From the NCBI GenBank assembly GCA_013400155.1, contig VXBM01000198.1, forward strand, positions 328,061-392,060: a stretch of DNA of 64,000 nt, read 5' to 3'. Below, one piece after another: positions 1-12,600 of this stretch (position 1 is the stretch's first letter; the number at the start of each line of letters is the position of its first letter). Origin of the DNA: Helopsaltes ochotensis (Eukaryota; Chordata; Aves; Passeriformes; Locustellidae). Made by a program: the position numbers and the translations under genes. The notes beneath the pieces were generated by a model that was given only the letters and a program-made list of their open reading frames with translations, was not told the origin of the DNA and made no database searches.

Positions 1-27
1 GTTGTCTGCACGGCCGCGGCCCGGCGC

Positions 28-37
28 TCTCGCGAGA
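28..37. promoter_or_regulatory. TCTCGCGAGA palindromic promoter motif
   Basis: An exact 10-base TCTCGCGAGA palindrome. This element is known in TATA-less CpG-island promoters of vertebrates, usually close to the start site and often in bidirectional promoters; Kaiso/ZBTB33 has been proposed to bind it. Its place 422 bases before the ATG suggests transcription starts nearby. Confidence 0.7.
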
Positions 38-60
38 TCGGCGTTGGCGCCGTGACCTCC

Positions 61-66
61 ATGTGA
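61..66 (+). promoter_or_regulatory. Start-stop upstream ORF (ATGTGA)
   Basis: ATG followed at once by TGA. If the transcript begins upstream of 61 this is a minimal start-stop uORF, a type known to stall initiating ribosomes. Relevance depends on the unknown transcription start. Confidence 0.4.
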
Positions 67-105
67 GCGCGGCGGCGCTCCCCGGTAAACAGTGCCGGGC
101 CGGGC

Positions 106-129
106 GATGGCTCCCGGCGCATCCCCGTA
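106..129 (+). promoter_or_regulatory. Short upstream ORF of 7 codons in 5' UTR
   Basis: ATG at 106 has G at +4 but C at -3, reads MAPGASP and stops at TAG 127-129. It is the last upstream ATG before the true start at 459, so reinitiation is possible. Any effect on UHRF2 translation is inferred. Confidence 0.4.
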
Positions 130-458
130 GCCCTGCCCGCCGCCGACCCGCCGCGATTCGCGCTGCCTCGGCGGGATTGCGGAGCGCCGTGGGATCTGCT
201 CGGCTCCCGTTCCCTCTCCCGCACTCCGCCGAGCGGGACGGGCGGCCCGGATTGCGGGCGGGAGGGGTCGCGCCCGCTCCGCGGGGTTTGAAATTTCTGC
301 CCCGTCGGGCCGAACAAAGAGCGGGGTAGCCTCCGGACCCCTCCTCTGCACCTCTCACGCCGCGGGCGCTCACCCGCGGGGCGGACCCCGTTCCCCCCCC
401 CGGCTGGGTCTCCCCTCCTTTGCCCGCGGCTGGCCGAGCGGGTGGGAGGGCGTGCACC

Positions 459-611
459 ATGTGGATCCAGGTCCGCACCATAGACGGCACGGAGACCCAG
501 ACCATCGACGACCTGAGCCGCCTCACCAAGATCGAGTGCCTGCGGGAGAAGATCGAGGAGACCTTCCGCGTGAGCCCCGACCGCCAGCGGCTCTTCTACC
601 GGGGCAAGCAG
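459..611 (+). CDS. UHRF2: UHRF2 exon 1: start codon and first part of ubiquitin-like domain
   Basis: Encodes residues 1-51, opening with MWIQVRTIDG, the invariant start of UHRF1/UHRF2, and ending RLFYRGKQ. The ATG at 459-461 has A at -3 but T at +4, a moderate Kozak context. It is chosen because the family begins exactly here. The donor is GTGAGG at 612 and the intron phase is 0. The exon lies inside the CpG island and is GC-rich, unlike the later exons. Residues 19-38 (LSRLTKIECLREKIEETF) look closer to UHRF1 than to mammalian UHRF2, though the rest of the gene is clearly UHRF2. The open frame runs on to 821 but that part is intron. Confidence 0.97.
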
Positions 612-3600
612 GTGAGGCGGGAATTCCCCTATCCAGGCGAACCCTCGGGGGTCGCCCCTAATTCCAGACCCTTCTCTTTGTGCGGCTCAGGGGTCCCCGT
701 CTCCACCCATGTGCCGTTCTATGAGCTCCCGCTTTTGTTTACTCGCGGATCTGGGGGGATGGGAGGACAGCGGGGAGCCCGCCCTGACAGAATGCTCTGG
801 GACCCCCATTTTCCCCGCTGAAGTAAAAACCTCCGGGAGTAGAACCCCTGACCCCTCTCCGAGTCCTGGTGAGACCCCTTTGTGTGTTTGTTTTCCCACC
901 TGAGCGGCGGGAGGCTCCTCCCTCGGCTCCCGCCTTCGTCCTGCCCAAGTGACAGGGTAGCCGGATGGATGCGGGGGGAAGGAGGGAGCTACCCTGCTCT
1001 CCTCGGCCCCGCCGCAGTCCGGCCGGGCAGGGCGGTAAGCGGGCCGACCGCGAGCGGTTTCCAGGGAAAACGCCGCCCCGGGTCCGCACGTGGCGGGGTG
1101 GGGAGCGGCGGCGGCGCGGGGTTAATTGGCGCGGGCAGAAGTTGTGTTGCCACGGTGTCCTCGACTTATGAGTCCCGGCGTGTCCCGGGCTGGATAAGGG
1201 CGACTGCTGGCAGAAGAGGCGCTTCATCCCCACCACAGGAAGCCTCTATGGCAGGGGGGAATGGCTAGAAGTGTTCCGTGAGGTAGTACCTCCCCTGCCC
1301 TGAGGCGATGGAAAGATTTTGTTCCGAATAGGTCCCCTCAGGCCGTAACTTCGCTGATGGGTGTAACCTTTGAAGCCGCGTTACATAAACTACGAGGTGT
1401 GCGCTGTGCTCGAGTAGTGAAAGCGAAGCGTAGCTATTTACCTGACGCGAAAGGCACCGAATGTGTGGTACATTTCAGGGAAAGTGACTCCGAAGATGCA
1501 CCCTCTTACAGCGGATGGGTGTTGAAGCGTTCACCTAAACTGAGTAATGCAGGACAGTGAAGTTTCTGCCTCAAAAGAGATAAAGTGCATACCTGTACAA
1601 ATACGTGGAAAAAACTTAAAAGATAGAAATTTAGCTGTTAACCAGGAGGCAAGCATTAGTGGCTAGATGCTAAGCCTGGATTTTGAACCAATAGCAAATG
1701 ACTAGATTTTTGTGTTCTGCGGATTGGTGACAGTGAGTACTTATGAGGGCTGGTCTCTAAGGAACATTATGTACAAATATGTGTTTTTCTGAAGGAGCCA
1801 AATCAAGGAATGTGAGTCTTGGAGTTGTGTAACTTGCTTAGCTTTGTTCTGTGCTGGCACACTTCTTTGGGTATAAATTTTTATGTAGGACAAACTCGAG
1901 GTTTTTACCCCGAATTTTTTATCTGAGAAGCAGGGAAGACGAGCCTGTAATGAGTTGTGCTTTTCTGTGTAGTCTGACAGTGGCCAGACAAATTGGTGCG
2001 AATATTTTAGTTAACAGAAATCTTGCTTGAGAAAGCAGGAGAGTGAAATATGTAGCTGAAGTTGCCTACATGAGCAGCATATGTGAGTTTGGTACTTAGT
2101 ATATCTACTTTAGGACACAGTTTTTTATAGTTTCACTTCCCATGAATGTTAATTATCTTATAATTACCATAATTAATTCTGAAGTTTACTTCTTGATTAT
2201 GGGTTGCTTTTCTGTTTCCATGGTGCTCATAAGAAAAAAGGTCAGAAGAGTTACTCTTGCACAAGCAAAATTAAATATTGAGAACATAAAACTAAATAAC
2301 TTGATTCCTCAGGGCTGTGATAAAATAATATTTATTACAACATTAAGAATAAAAAAAGGTCATTTTAGTTAAATGTGAGATGAAGAGAAAGCAGTATACT
2401 GAGGTATACTTTAAAACCCCCTGAATAGCTGTAGGCATTGTAAAACTATTATCTAGGCAAAATCCTTTTCTTATTTTATTTGGTTAGTGCTCAGTATGGC
2501 TAAATCTGTACAGTCTGCTAGTAGAACTGTTACCCTGCTACTGAATACTGCTCCCAGAGAACCTCTCTGGGAGCTTGTAGAAATCCTTGGATTTCTAGAA
2601 GTGGAGGGAAGCCTGGGAAGTAATGCCCTTCTAAAAATGGGAGGTATATGAGGTTATAAGGATGTAGAAACCTAAATGAGTCATTGTTTATGGGATGAAT
2701 TTCAACAGCATTGTGTTCTTAGCTTGCAGTAGAGAACAATTTCAATGAAGATTTTGAGTTTGAGCCATTGTTTTGCAGTTTTTTAGGAGTGTCTGTGTCC
2801 AGTTAATGTGGTTAATCTGCTATACTATAGTTTGCTGTTGTCTGATCTCCAGAGACAAATGCAGGAACTTCAGTGGTCAGTATTTCTCATGTCTGTTTTT
2901 AAGGGTTAAAATACCCTAAATCTACTGGAGGAATCCTAGTGTTGCCATTAATGTAGTGCTTTATGTTTACTGTTGTGTTGGGTTTTTTTCCTTTCTAAAT
3001 GCTAGCACTACTGTGTTGAATAGGTTGACATCTTTTCTTTTACTGCCAGAAGGACCTGCCATTCACATATGACGCTGAAGATTGACCAAGATAGTATTAC
3101 TCTATAATATGTACAGGACATCCTGTGCTCTCTGGGTCTCCACATTTCTGCAGAGCTGAATGACTCTACTAGCCGCAGAAGTCAAGGCATATTCTAGATT
3201 GAAGTGGAACTTGCAGTGAAATTTTTCTTTTATTCTTAACTCTGCAGTTAGCCAGAGAAATCTACTGAACATAGAAACCTGCAGTGATGTCTCTTGCTTT
3301 TGCTCTTGAAGATGGTGCATCATTTTCTGGAAGGATTTTCCTAGAGGGCCGCAGATATTTCCTTATGCTGGAATAAAGCATATTTTAACCTCGCCCCACT
3401 ACAGACTATTCACATCTAATATTTTTTTCTGTATTATATATTAACTCTGAGTAAACTCATTCTTAGAGAAATTCAGAAAATCCAGATGACAATCTGATTT
3501 CCAGCAGCATATTCTCTCTCTTAATTGGAAAGTATATGAAGCTGTTCTTGAGAATAGAAACTCTCAGTTTATTCATGAAAGTGAAGGAGATATCTTGTCA

Positions 3601-6600
3601 TTTTGACCTACTAGAGCAGATTTTCTGTAGAACCAAGTTACAGCTGTTCTGGGATTTCTAGTTTCCTTCAGTTACGAGGCAGTAAAAATACATTGAAGTT
3701 TAAATTTGAAAATGTACCAGAGAGCATAAGGTTTTCTGTAAGACTGTAAGCATATTAATACCTACTTATATTTTGCATATAAGTAAACATGCGCACTCTT
3801 GTATTTCAGCAATATCTACTGTTTGTGTAAGATAAGAACTAGTGTCTTTTGTTGGCTTCTCTCATCATCCCATCCCACTCTGATGGAAATTGAATTCGGT
3901 GAAAATTTGTAAATGACTACTATTAAAAAAAACATTATCTCAGTATCTTTTCCATAGTGCTTACCAAAGCAGGGGAAAAAAGACATTGGAGCCCAAAGGT
4001 TTCTTTGCCGATACATGTAGGAGTCAGTGACTGAAATTACTTTTGAAGTCATTAAGCTTGTTGGTGAGGAAACCACTCCTAACCTATTTCATGGGAGATT
4101 GAAGTTAGCAGGAGGAGGTGAGAATATTGAAGCTATTTATTTACTTGAGGTGAAAATTGCTGCAAATCAGGCCTATTTCACTAGAAAAAATTCGGCACTG
4201 CTTTTGTGCATGGTAGTATGCATCATGTCACTTAGCTCTGCAAGCTGAATGTTTAAATTCTAGTTTGTCAGACCCATGCTGTAACATCCCAAGTTTTAAG
4301 GGTTTTGTTTCTGTAAATTTAAGTGAAACAATAGAAGGATAAAAGGAGTGGAGGAGCTTTAGCTTTGCGTGAGAACATGCTTGTGGTAAAAAGTAGCTTC
4401 AGTTAAACACACGGTTAAAAATCTGGCAATAGGGCGTACCTTTATTATACTAGACCTCTAGCTTCTGGGTGACCTGGGCTGCCAAGCCAGTAGTGGGTGG
4501 AATTTCATGTGAGTTTAAGCTTCACAACTTCAGGTTTGTATATTGTATGTTTAAGTTCTTCTTAATACTTACAACTTCGGTGAATTTCCCAAAGGCTAGA
4601 AAATCAATACTTATGAAGTCTTTCCCTCAGGAATGGGAGTGCTAAGCCTATTCATAGAACAATTGAGTTTCTTAGCACAGATTCTTCCCAGCTTTATTTT
4701 GCTTGGAAAATCATAAACATTTTCAGCTGAAGCTGTCCAAACCCCATCTGCTTCAGGCAGAAATCTGGGGTGAGAAATCTTCAGCTGGAGCAGTTAAGTC
4801 TTTTATTTTAGAGAAACAATTTGAAGAAACGTTAGAAGGGAAGTAATTGCCATTCTTTGATGAAGCTGGTAACAAGTAGCTCTGTAGTGTGAGAACAATC
4901 ATCTGGAGTCTTCAGGTTAGATATGATAAGACTGCCTGCCAAAATTCCCAGCATAGTGAATTCACGGTGTAGACTCAAAACTTAGCTCATAGTAGGTTTG
5001 GTAGGCCTGTGAGTGAGTTTTCATTGTATGATTGCAGAAGTCCGCTGAAATCATCTTCTTGTTAAATTGTTACTGTAAAGCTATTAATGCAATTTCTATT
5101 CTTGGGTATGATTGTCTTTGTTATTTAAAGCTGCTAAACAAACTGAAGGCGAAGCAAAGAAGCATAGGTGAAAACGGAATATTTTATACTGTTTTGTATG
5201 TATTATTTAAGTATTAGGAACCTGAAATAGCATTATGTAACCTCTAAGAAATTGCAGCCAACAGCATGTATATTTACTCCCAGAGTCACAGAATACACTG
5301 AGTTGGAAGGGACCCACAGGGATCATTGAATCCAACTCTTCATCCTGCACAGGACATTCCCAAGAGTCACACTGCGCACTTGAAAATCACACATTCACAT
5401 AATTTAGTTAGGATAATTTAGTACATGTACTTTTTAAAAATAATCCGGAAGCTCTTAGAAAATTAACATTTTTTAATGTTGTGAAGGACTCCCCAAACCC
5501 CTAGATGGAGAATACACCTCATGCAAGATCTAGAGGGACAATTAGATGGTGAGGATTTTCCATTATAATTTCCATGATAATATGTATCAAATGTTGATAT
5601 CAATAATACAGATGGAAATTATGAGCGGATTTTCTTCTTTAAAAGCTATTAACTAAATCTCTGCTCTTAATGATTTAATTGTAAGATTATGTAAAAATGT
5701 AGTTGGTTATTGGAATTGTTGGTGTGGTTTTTAGATTTTTGTTGTTTATTATGGAAGCTTGAGATAATAACCAGTTCTTCATTACAGGTGTCCTCACAAG
5801 CTGCAGATAGCCATTTGCTCTTGCTGGCACCACTGTTGCTGAACTTCAGTTGCCTTTGCTATAGAAGCCCATATCATCATACAGGAGGTACTTGACCCTT
5901 CTCATCTAATCAGTACAGGGATGGATGATTCTTTCCATGCTGCTGAGGATCTCTATGCAGCTTTATATTTTGACGTGCTTGCTTTTAAAAATTTTTTAAT
6001 GACAGTATCAAATAATCCCAAAGAGCCTTCAGAAGACACCATGAACTTTTATTTACCTAATTAGAAGGCTCTTTAGAATAGCAAAAGAGGAGAAACCTTG
6101 CTGCTCTAATTTCCAGCTAGAAGTTAATAAGCAAAGTTTCTTTAATGGGATTTAGAGATGCATCCAGAAAGAAACTACCATATCTAAATTGACTTTTTTT
6201 TCTGTATCTCTGTAGCAAAGGAATAAACAATATTCAAAACATTAACTGCTTTTTAGAAAGTTTAACTTGGAAGAGGTGCAGACTTGAACCCCTGAAGTCA
6301 TTAGCTGAGAATGAACATAACTGCCTTCACCATGATTTTTTGAAGTCAAGAAGTCTTGCAGCTCTTAACTTTCAGCTGTTTTTGTGTTGGTACTAATCTT
6401 GTACACTGGAATCTATTTTGGATTGTATTTATTTCAGACCAAAAAGTAAAATATGTTGGTTCCACCTATACACTCTGCAAATAGCTTTTTGGGTGTAAAA
6501 GGTGTAAAACCCTCTTGTTTATTGGAGAATGTAGGCTTTAGTTCTTAAATTTAGGTACAGAGCTTCAGGAAAAGTGTCAATGTCTTCTTGGAGAAAGCTA

Positions 6601-9600
6601 GTCCTGTTGATTGAGTCCAAAGATGACTAACATACATTTATCATTATGTTTATACCGAGATTGATTTGTAATTGCCGACTGTGTCAGCAGCAAGATTCTG
6701 TATAGTTAGTGTGACCTTGTTAGGATTTTTGGTGGCATCAGATCTTCGAACATTCTTCTAGGCTGCTTTGAAATGTGAATCTTCTGGCAAAAAAAATTGA
6801 CAGAGCTGAGTAATTTGGACCATATTCTCCAGACACAAATGACTTTTTTGTTTACTGTTTTTTGAAATGTTGTGGTCTGTCTGTATTCTGTTTCGGATGA
6901 ATATGGGTCTAGAACCTGTCAGTGTTGATATTCCAGATAATTCACCTACTTCTGTGTTTCTCTAAAAGGAGAGCAACGGAAGAGCAATGATTTTAATTTT
7001 TTTATATCTTTGTAATTGATGAGTAAATTCTCCTTCTTGAAATGAGGGAATGATCTGTCATTTGCATCTGTTTTTTGACAGCAAGCCATGAAATGCAAAT
7101 CAGGACAAAAAGCACTAGTAAGTCTAACCTGGGGTTTCTTTTTGTATTTCTGAGGGTGACCCATGGTTTCTTTGATATTTCTTTTCAAGCATGATAGAAG
7201 TTATTTCCTATTTAGGAAACTAAATCTGTGTTGTACTTAGTTATTGTGTAAGACTAGTAAGTGTATCTATTTGGTGTGTATTACTATCTCTGCTAAACAT
7301 GCCGACAGCAATAAGGAGTGGAGAGTTAGGAGAAAACTTGTGGTAATACCAGAGTAAAACCAGTATGTACAGAGTGTGTTTATGACTGCAGAGTATATAG
7401 TAAAAACCTCAGATAAATGTGAAGAGACCCCAAGCCCACACTTCAGAACTGGTCTGCTGTAGACATGTGAGAAGAAGGCCATAAACCTCAACTTGAAGAT
7501 GTTTGCCTTCTTATCCTCTTAATATAGTAGATTGTTTAAAGAGTTTCATTGCTCAGGGCTAAAAATATTTTGGACATTCAACAGTTACTGATATACGTCT
7601 AAAAGCATCACTGATGGCATCAAAACTGCCCCATATGTCAGAAGAATATGGGATGTTTTAGTGGAATGATCACCAGACAAAATATTTTTTGGCAGACCAG
7701 ACTGTATGGAACCTGTAACAAATATTGTTAAAACTACAGTTACTTGAGGAGGAAGTGGATCTCTTGAAGTTGCATATGCTTGGAGATAGCCTGTATTATA
7801 TCTATAAAGACAGTAACTTTCTTAAGCGGTTGACTACTAAATTCCCCCTTTATTTCGCTTTTGTCTCTATTGTAGCTGAGACAACTGTACTTCCATGTGA
7901 AAGTGTCACTACACAGTTACTGTAAAAACTTGACCATGTGCCTACTACTTTGAATGTGGTTAATACATGTATTTAAAGATACCAGAGTCCTTAAGCATTC
8001 TTTTGAATAGAATCCAGGTGGAAGTTACAGTTTTTCAATGTGAAGTTAAAAATACTGGTCAGGTTCACTTTCAACTTTGAAAATGTAACAAACTGAGCAT
8101 GCTGAGAATGGCTGAAGTCCATAAACTAAGGGCCCAGTGTTGGGTAATGAAGGTTATTGAATTGTTTTTGTCCTGAGCCAATCCCATTGCCCAAAATTCA
8201 CTATTACGTGCTGAAAAGCTGAGTTGCGTTTTCAGTTACTAGGTGATGGTTAGAGATACGTTTGAATGCTTCTGTGGAATTTAATTCCAACAGCCCTCTC
8301 CAGGCAGGAAAAATTAGGTTTGTACATAAATCTTTAGATGGAAAATACATGAAGTTCTGAAGTCCACTTCCCTTTCTTTCAGCAAGTACTCAGCTGGAAG
8401 TTACAGGTTCTTGATTTCTTCAGACTAATACCCTCTGGATAACTCCTAACAAACTCTTAATGAAGGGTTTTTTACTGAACTTGAGCTTGAAGATCTTTAC
8501 CCTTACGCATTTCCTGTTAAATTTGCCATGTGCATGTAATGTCTGTGTAGAATAAGACTGATGTCACGTAACTTTCCATTGTACTTTGTTAATTCAAGAG
8601 CTCATCTGCATTCATTATAGTTTATTTCATCTGTATTGCTAGATACAGGCACATTTCCTGGAGAAGAAAACCTCAGAAGATGCTAAAGGCGCACTTTCAT
8701 AAGTGATTGAAGATCTTGACTGTCAAGTGAAATGGCTGGATGAAGGTCACCCCGCTCCTGGATCACACATGACGATTTAAAAATTATTATGTGCTTTCTT
8801 GGATGGTCTCTCTACATGCTGTAGAAGCCATAAGGAACTATCCTTCTGCTGGGACTTGTAGTTAATGTGATAGTAATTGGTATATTAATTTTCAGGCAAT
8901 TTTTTTTTCCCAAGTAATGCAGTATCATACATCATTATTCATGTTCATGTAAGTGTAGCTTCTACATGCTTTTAAAGTAATTTGTGGCTTGATATTTCAA
9001 GTTCTTTTAACAGTGATAGTAGGTAGGTATCAATTCCAGTATTGTGTTGCTGTGGCTGCTCTTGTGTAGTGGTGTAAGCACGATACTGTGTTACATTTAA
9101 GTATTTATAAAAAGCTTCTCTAGGACTGTTTTGAAAGTAGTGTCTGTAATACATGATGATGAAAATACATTTGAAAGATGTAATCTGTTTATCAGCTTAC
9201 ATGCATTTAGAATAGTGATAGAGTATTAGATACCGTAAATCTAGTTGCTCTTTCATGGCATTTTATTCAGAATATGTTAATGAAGTCTGAAAGGCTTTTG
9301 AAGCATGCCAGTCTTTAAGAGAAATTGAAACTGAAAGTGAAATCTACTGCTGAGGAAACAAATGCATCTTTTCTTGCAGCAGTAGGATTAGAAGAGCTAG
9401 TAACATTTCATAAATGAACTTGCCTGTTCAGTTGTTTTTGCTCTAGTACATGTTCTAATTAGCCATTCAGAAACTGTAGCTGAGTTGAAGGAGATTAATT
9501 ATCTGATACTTGTGTGACTTTTGTTTCTCATTTGCATATATAAACTTGTGAATGAGAAATGACCTTAAATGTTTATTAAACATGTAATGTTTCTTTCTTT

Positions 9601-12600
9601 TCTTTTAATGTGCTGTCCAGGCAAACATATTTTTAGGGTATCATCTTAGTGACTTTATGCAGCAGAATGGCATAAAATTGTCTATTGTAATTCAAGAAAA
9701 ACTGTCATATAGTTCCACTTTCCTGTGTGAAGTGGATTTCTTTAAACACTGTTTTCCACTGTTACTCCAAGGATTTCAGTTTTCAGTCATGAAGTAATGC
9801 TAGGCATAGGTATACTTACAGATTCACCTATCAGTTCTTGCAAGTTAAAAAGCATGTGATTGACATAGTGGTTGAACTTTCTACTTTGTTTCTAGAAACT
9901 GACACTGTTGCAGTGTATCGACTTGGTTTAAATGTGTACAGTTGCTCCTACTCTGGAACATAGTTCTTGCTCATACAGGAGCTCTTTTCCTATAACGTTG
10001 CCAGACATTACAACCTGCCTTATGTGAAGTGCGCTTATAGTAATCGTCTGTCTGTTACTGTGCTTTGAGACTTAAGTGTGACCTCACTAGTCACAGAATA
10101 ACATGGTGTCATAAAATATTCCTGCAAAGAGTATAAGTTATAAAAACAGTGGGGAAAAAGCAAGCCACAATCACTTTGGCAGAGCATGGAATCATGGAAT
10201 GGTTTGGGTTTGAATGCATTATAAAGACCATCTCGTTCCAAATACCCTGCCAGGGGCAGGAACACCTTTCACAGATTGCTTAAAGCCCCATCCAACCTCT
10301 CCCCGAACACTTCCAGGAATGGGGCATCCACAGCTTCTCTGGGCAACCTGTTCCATTGTCTCGCCACCCTCACTGAAAAGAATTCCTTTCTAATATCTAA
10401 TCTGAACCTGTTCTCTTTTAAGTTTGAAGCCATTGCCTCTTGTTCTGTTACTACATGCCCTTGTACAAGATTCCTCTCCATCTTTCTTGTAGGCTCCCTT
10501 TGGAACTGGAAGGTCACAATTAGGTGACCCTTAAGTCTTCTCTTCTCCAGGCTGAAAAAAGTTTTCTCATAGGAGAGGTGCTCCATTTCTATCCCTCCAA
10601 TCATATTTTTGGCCTCTTCTAGACTCGCTCCAACAGTTCCATGTCCTTCCTGTGCTGGGACCCCAAAGCTGGATGCAGGGCTCCAAGTGGGGTCTCAGCA
10701 GAGCAGAGGGGCAGAATCCCCTCCCTGGCCCTGCTGCCCACGCTGCTTTGGTTGCAGTCCAGGACATGTTTGGCTTTCTGGGCTGGGAATGCCCATGGCT
10801 GGGTCATGTCCAGCCTCTCCTCCACCAGCACCACCAAGTCCTTCGCAGCAGGGCTGCTCTCCAGAAGTTCATCCCCAGACTGTGTTGGTAGCAGGCATTG
10901 CCCTGACCCAGTTGCAGCACCTTGCACTTGATTTTATTAAACCTCATGAGATTCGCATGGATCCACTTCTCCAGCCTGTCCAGATCCCTCTGGGCATCCC
11001 ATCCTTCAGGTCTGTTAACCGCACCACTCAAATTGGTGTTATCTGCAAACTTGCCCAGAGTGCACTCAATCCTATTGCTGGCATCATTAATGAAGATTAA
11101 TTAAATAACATTTGGATTTTGAGCCATTTGCCACTATGTGCCATGCAACCACTTTCTAAACCATTTAATAGCCTATTTTTTAATAGATTTATTCTGTAAA
11201 TTTGACAACTTTGCAGTCATCAGTTTATTTGGCTGACTGTTTGGTTCATGTTCATCAAAGCTGACTTGACCAAATGATAGAGTATTTAGGGTTGGAGGGG
11301 ACCTCTGGAGATTATCTAGTCCAACCCACACCCAACAAGGCAGGGCAACTTTGAACAGGTTAGTAGGAATGTGTCCAGGTGGGTTTTGAATGCCTGCAGA
11401 GAGGAGTCTTCTCTTACTGTTGTGCAGGAATAGGTAGTCTGGGCATGATGGGTGTGTGTGTGCATGCATGTGTTATTAGGGAAGACAGCTTCTTACTCAA
11501 GGCCTAACCCTGTTATGTCTTTGTTTCTGTGTGTGTTAAATATAACCATTCCTGGACAGATTCCTTTTTTCCCCTCTTTTTTTTTAAGTTGAGGGTTTTT
11601 TAACCTTTCATGCTAATAGGGAGAGCTTACTTGTGGATCAATAACATAGCTTAATCTGCAGTCATAGCTGAAGAATAGGTTGCAAAGACTAGACACAGGG
11701 CATTTGCCTAGCTATTGTAGATAATTCAGGGTTTTGAGATTTACGTCTTTACTGGATTAACTTTAAATTTTAAACTGAAGTACCTCAAAATATTTTTCTG
11801 TCAGCCTGCACAGCACCTGTCCTGAGAGAGCAGGAACAGTGGTAGGAGAGCAAAGCTGTCATCTGCATGTTGCTTACATACGTTTGGTCTACCAGGAACA
11901 AAGTTATAATTTTTTTTCTCCAGCACATTAGCTTTCAGAAGATTTCCTCACACCACAGGATTCTAGAACTACACTTTAACTCTGCCAGCCTTTGCAATCC
12001 AGTTGGAACAGAAAAATGGAGAAGTTATGTGCCTCCAGTAACATCCAATTTATTCATGATTTCAGAATTGGTCTGTTTTGCAGATGTACTGCTTAACTTT
12101 TTAACCATTTTGCAACAAAGAAAATTATTTGGGAGGGATTTAATCTTAAATGTGGCCTGAAGTATTGATCAGAAGCAGTAGCAATGTGGATATCCCCTCC
12201 AGTGTGTTTTTACAGTATTGTTTGTCTTTGTTTTGGGTTTATTTGTACTTTGAATATAAGAATCATGCTTTAAGCTTATTAACAGTGAAAATGCTTGTGG
12301 TGTGAAAAGCCCCCAAATCTGGATTGTATTAGAGCTGCAATAACAGTTCTATGCCCTTTGTGAAAGAGTTGTCAAAAGTGTAGGAACTTAAGACATGGTG
12401 GGACAGAGAAGGTTACTTAAGCATCTTGCTTCTCAGTATGAAGCACTAAGCCTAAAGGCCCAGGCATATGAGGTGGTGTTGGTAGTCTTCTGGATAATCA
12501 CAGTTACTGGAAATTTCTCCTTTAAGATTGCATTGCTTTAATAGGTACAGCATGAAAATCTTCAGTATAGTTTTGTGTGCTGTGTATGGAACTGGTTAGA

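Larger units (their letters stand above)
1..1250. promoter_or_regulatory. UHRF2: CpG island with UHRF2 promoter and 5' UTR
   Basis: GC- and CpG-rich sequence, sharply different from the AT-rich remainder. It covers the presumed transcription start, the 5' UTR, exon 1 and the first 640 bases of intron 1. No TATA box is visible near the gene start. GC boxes (GGGCGG) lie at 240-245 and 379-384. An E2F-like TTGGCGCC occurs at 44-51 and TTGGCGCG at 1127-1134. The transcription start itself cannot be placed from sequence. The island looks like a TATA-less housekeeping or cell-cycle promoter. Confidence 0.85.

Noticed and set aside
420..821. 133-codon open frame through exon 1
   Set aside because: Only 459-611 is coding; after the GTGAGG donor at 612 the frame is intron sequence, and exon 2 joins precisely at codon 52.
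739..1236. 165-codon minus-strand open frame in the CpG island
   Set aside because: GC-rich sequence has few stop codons by chance; the peptide is Arg/Pro/Gly-rich with no domain.
10269..11100. Several open frames of 60-160 codons on both strands
   Set aside because: They are readings of a CR1 LINE, sense and antisense, not host genes.
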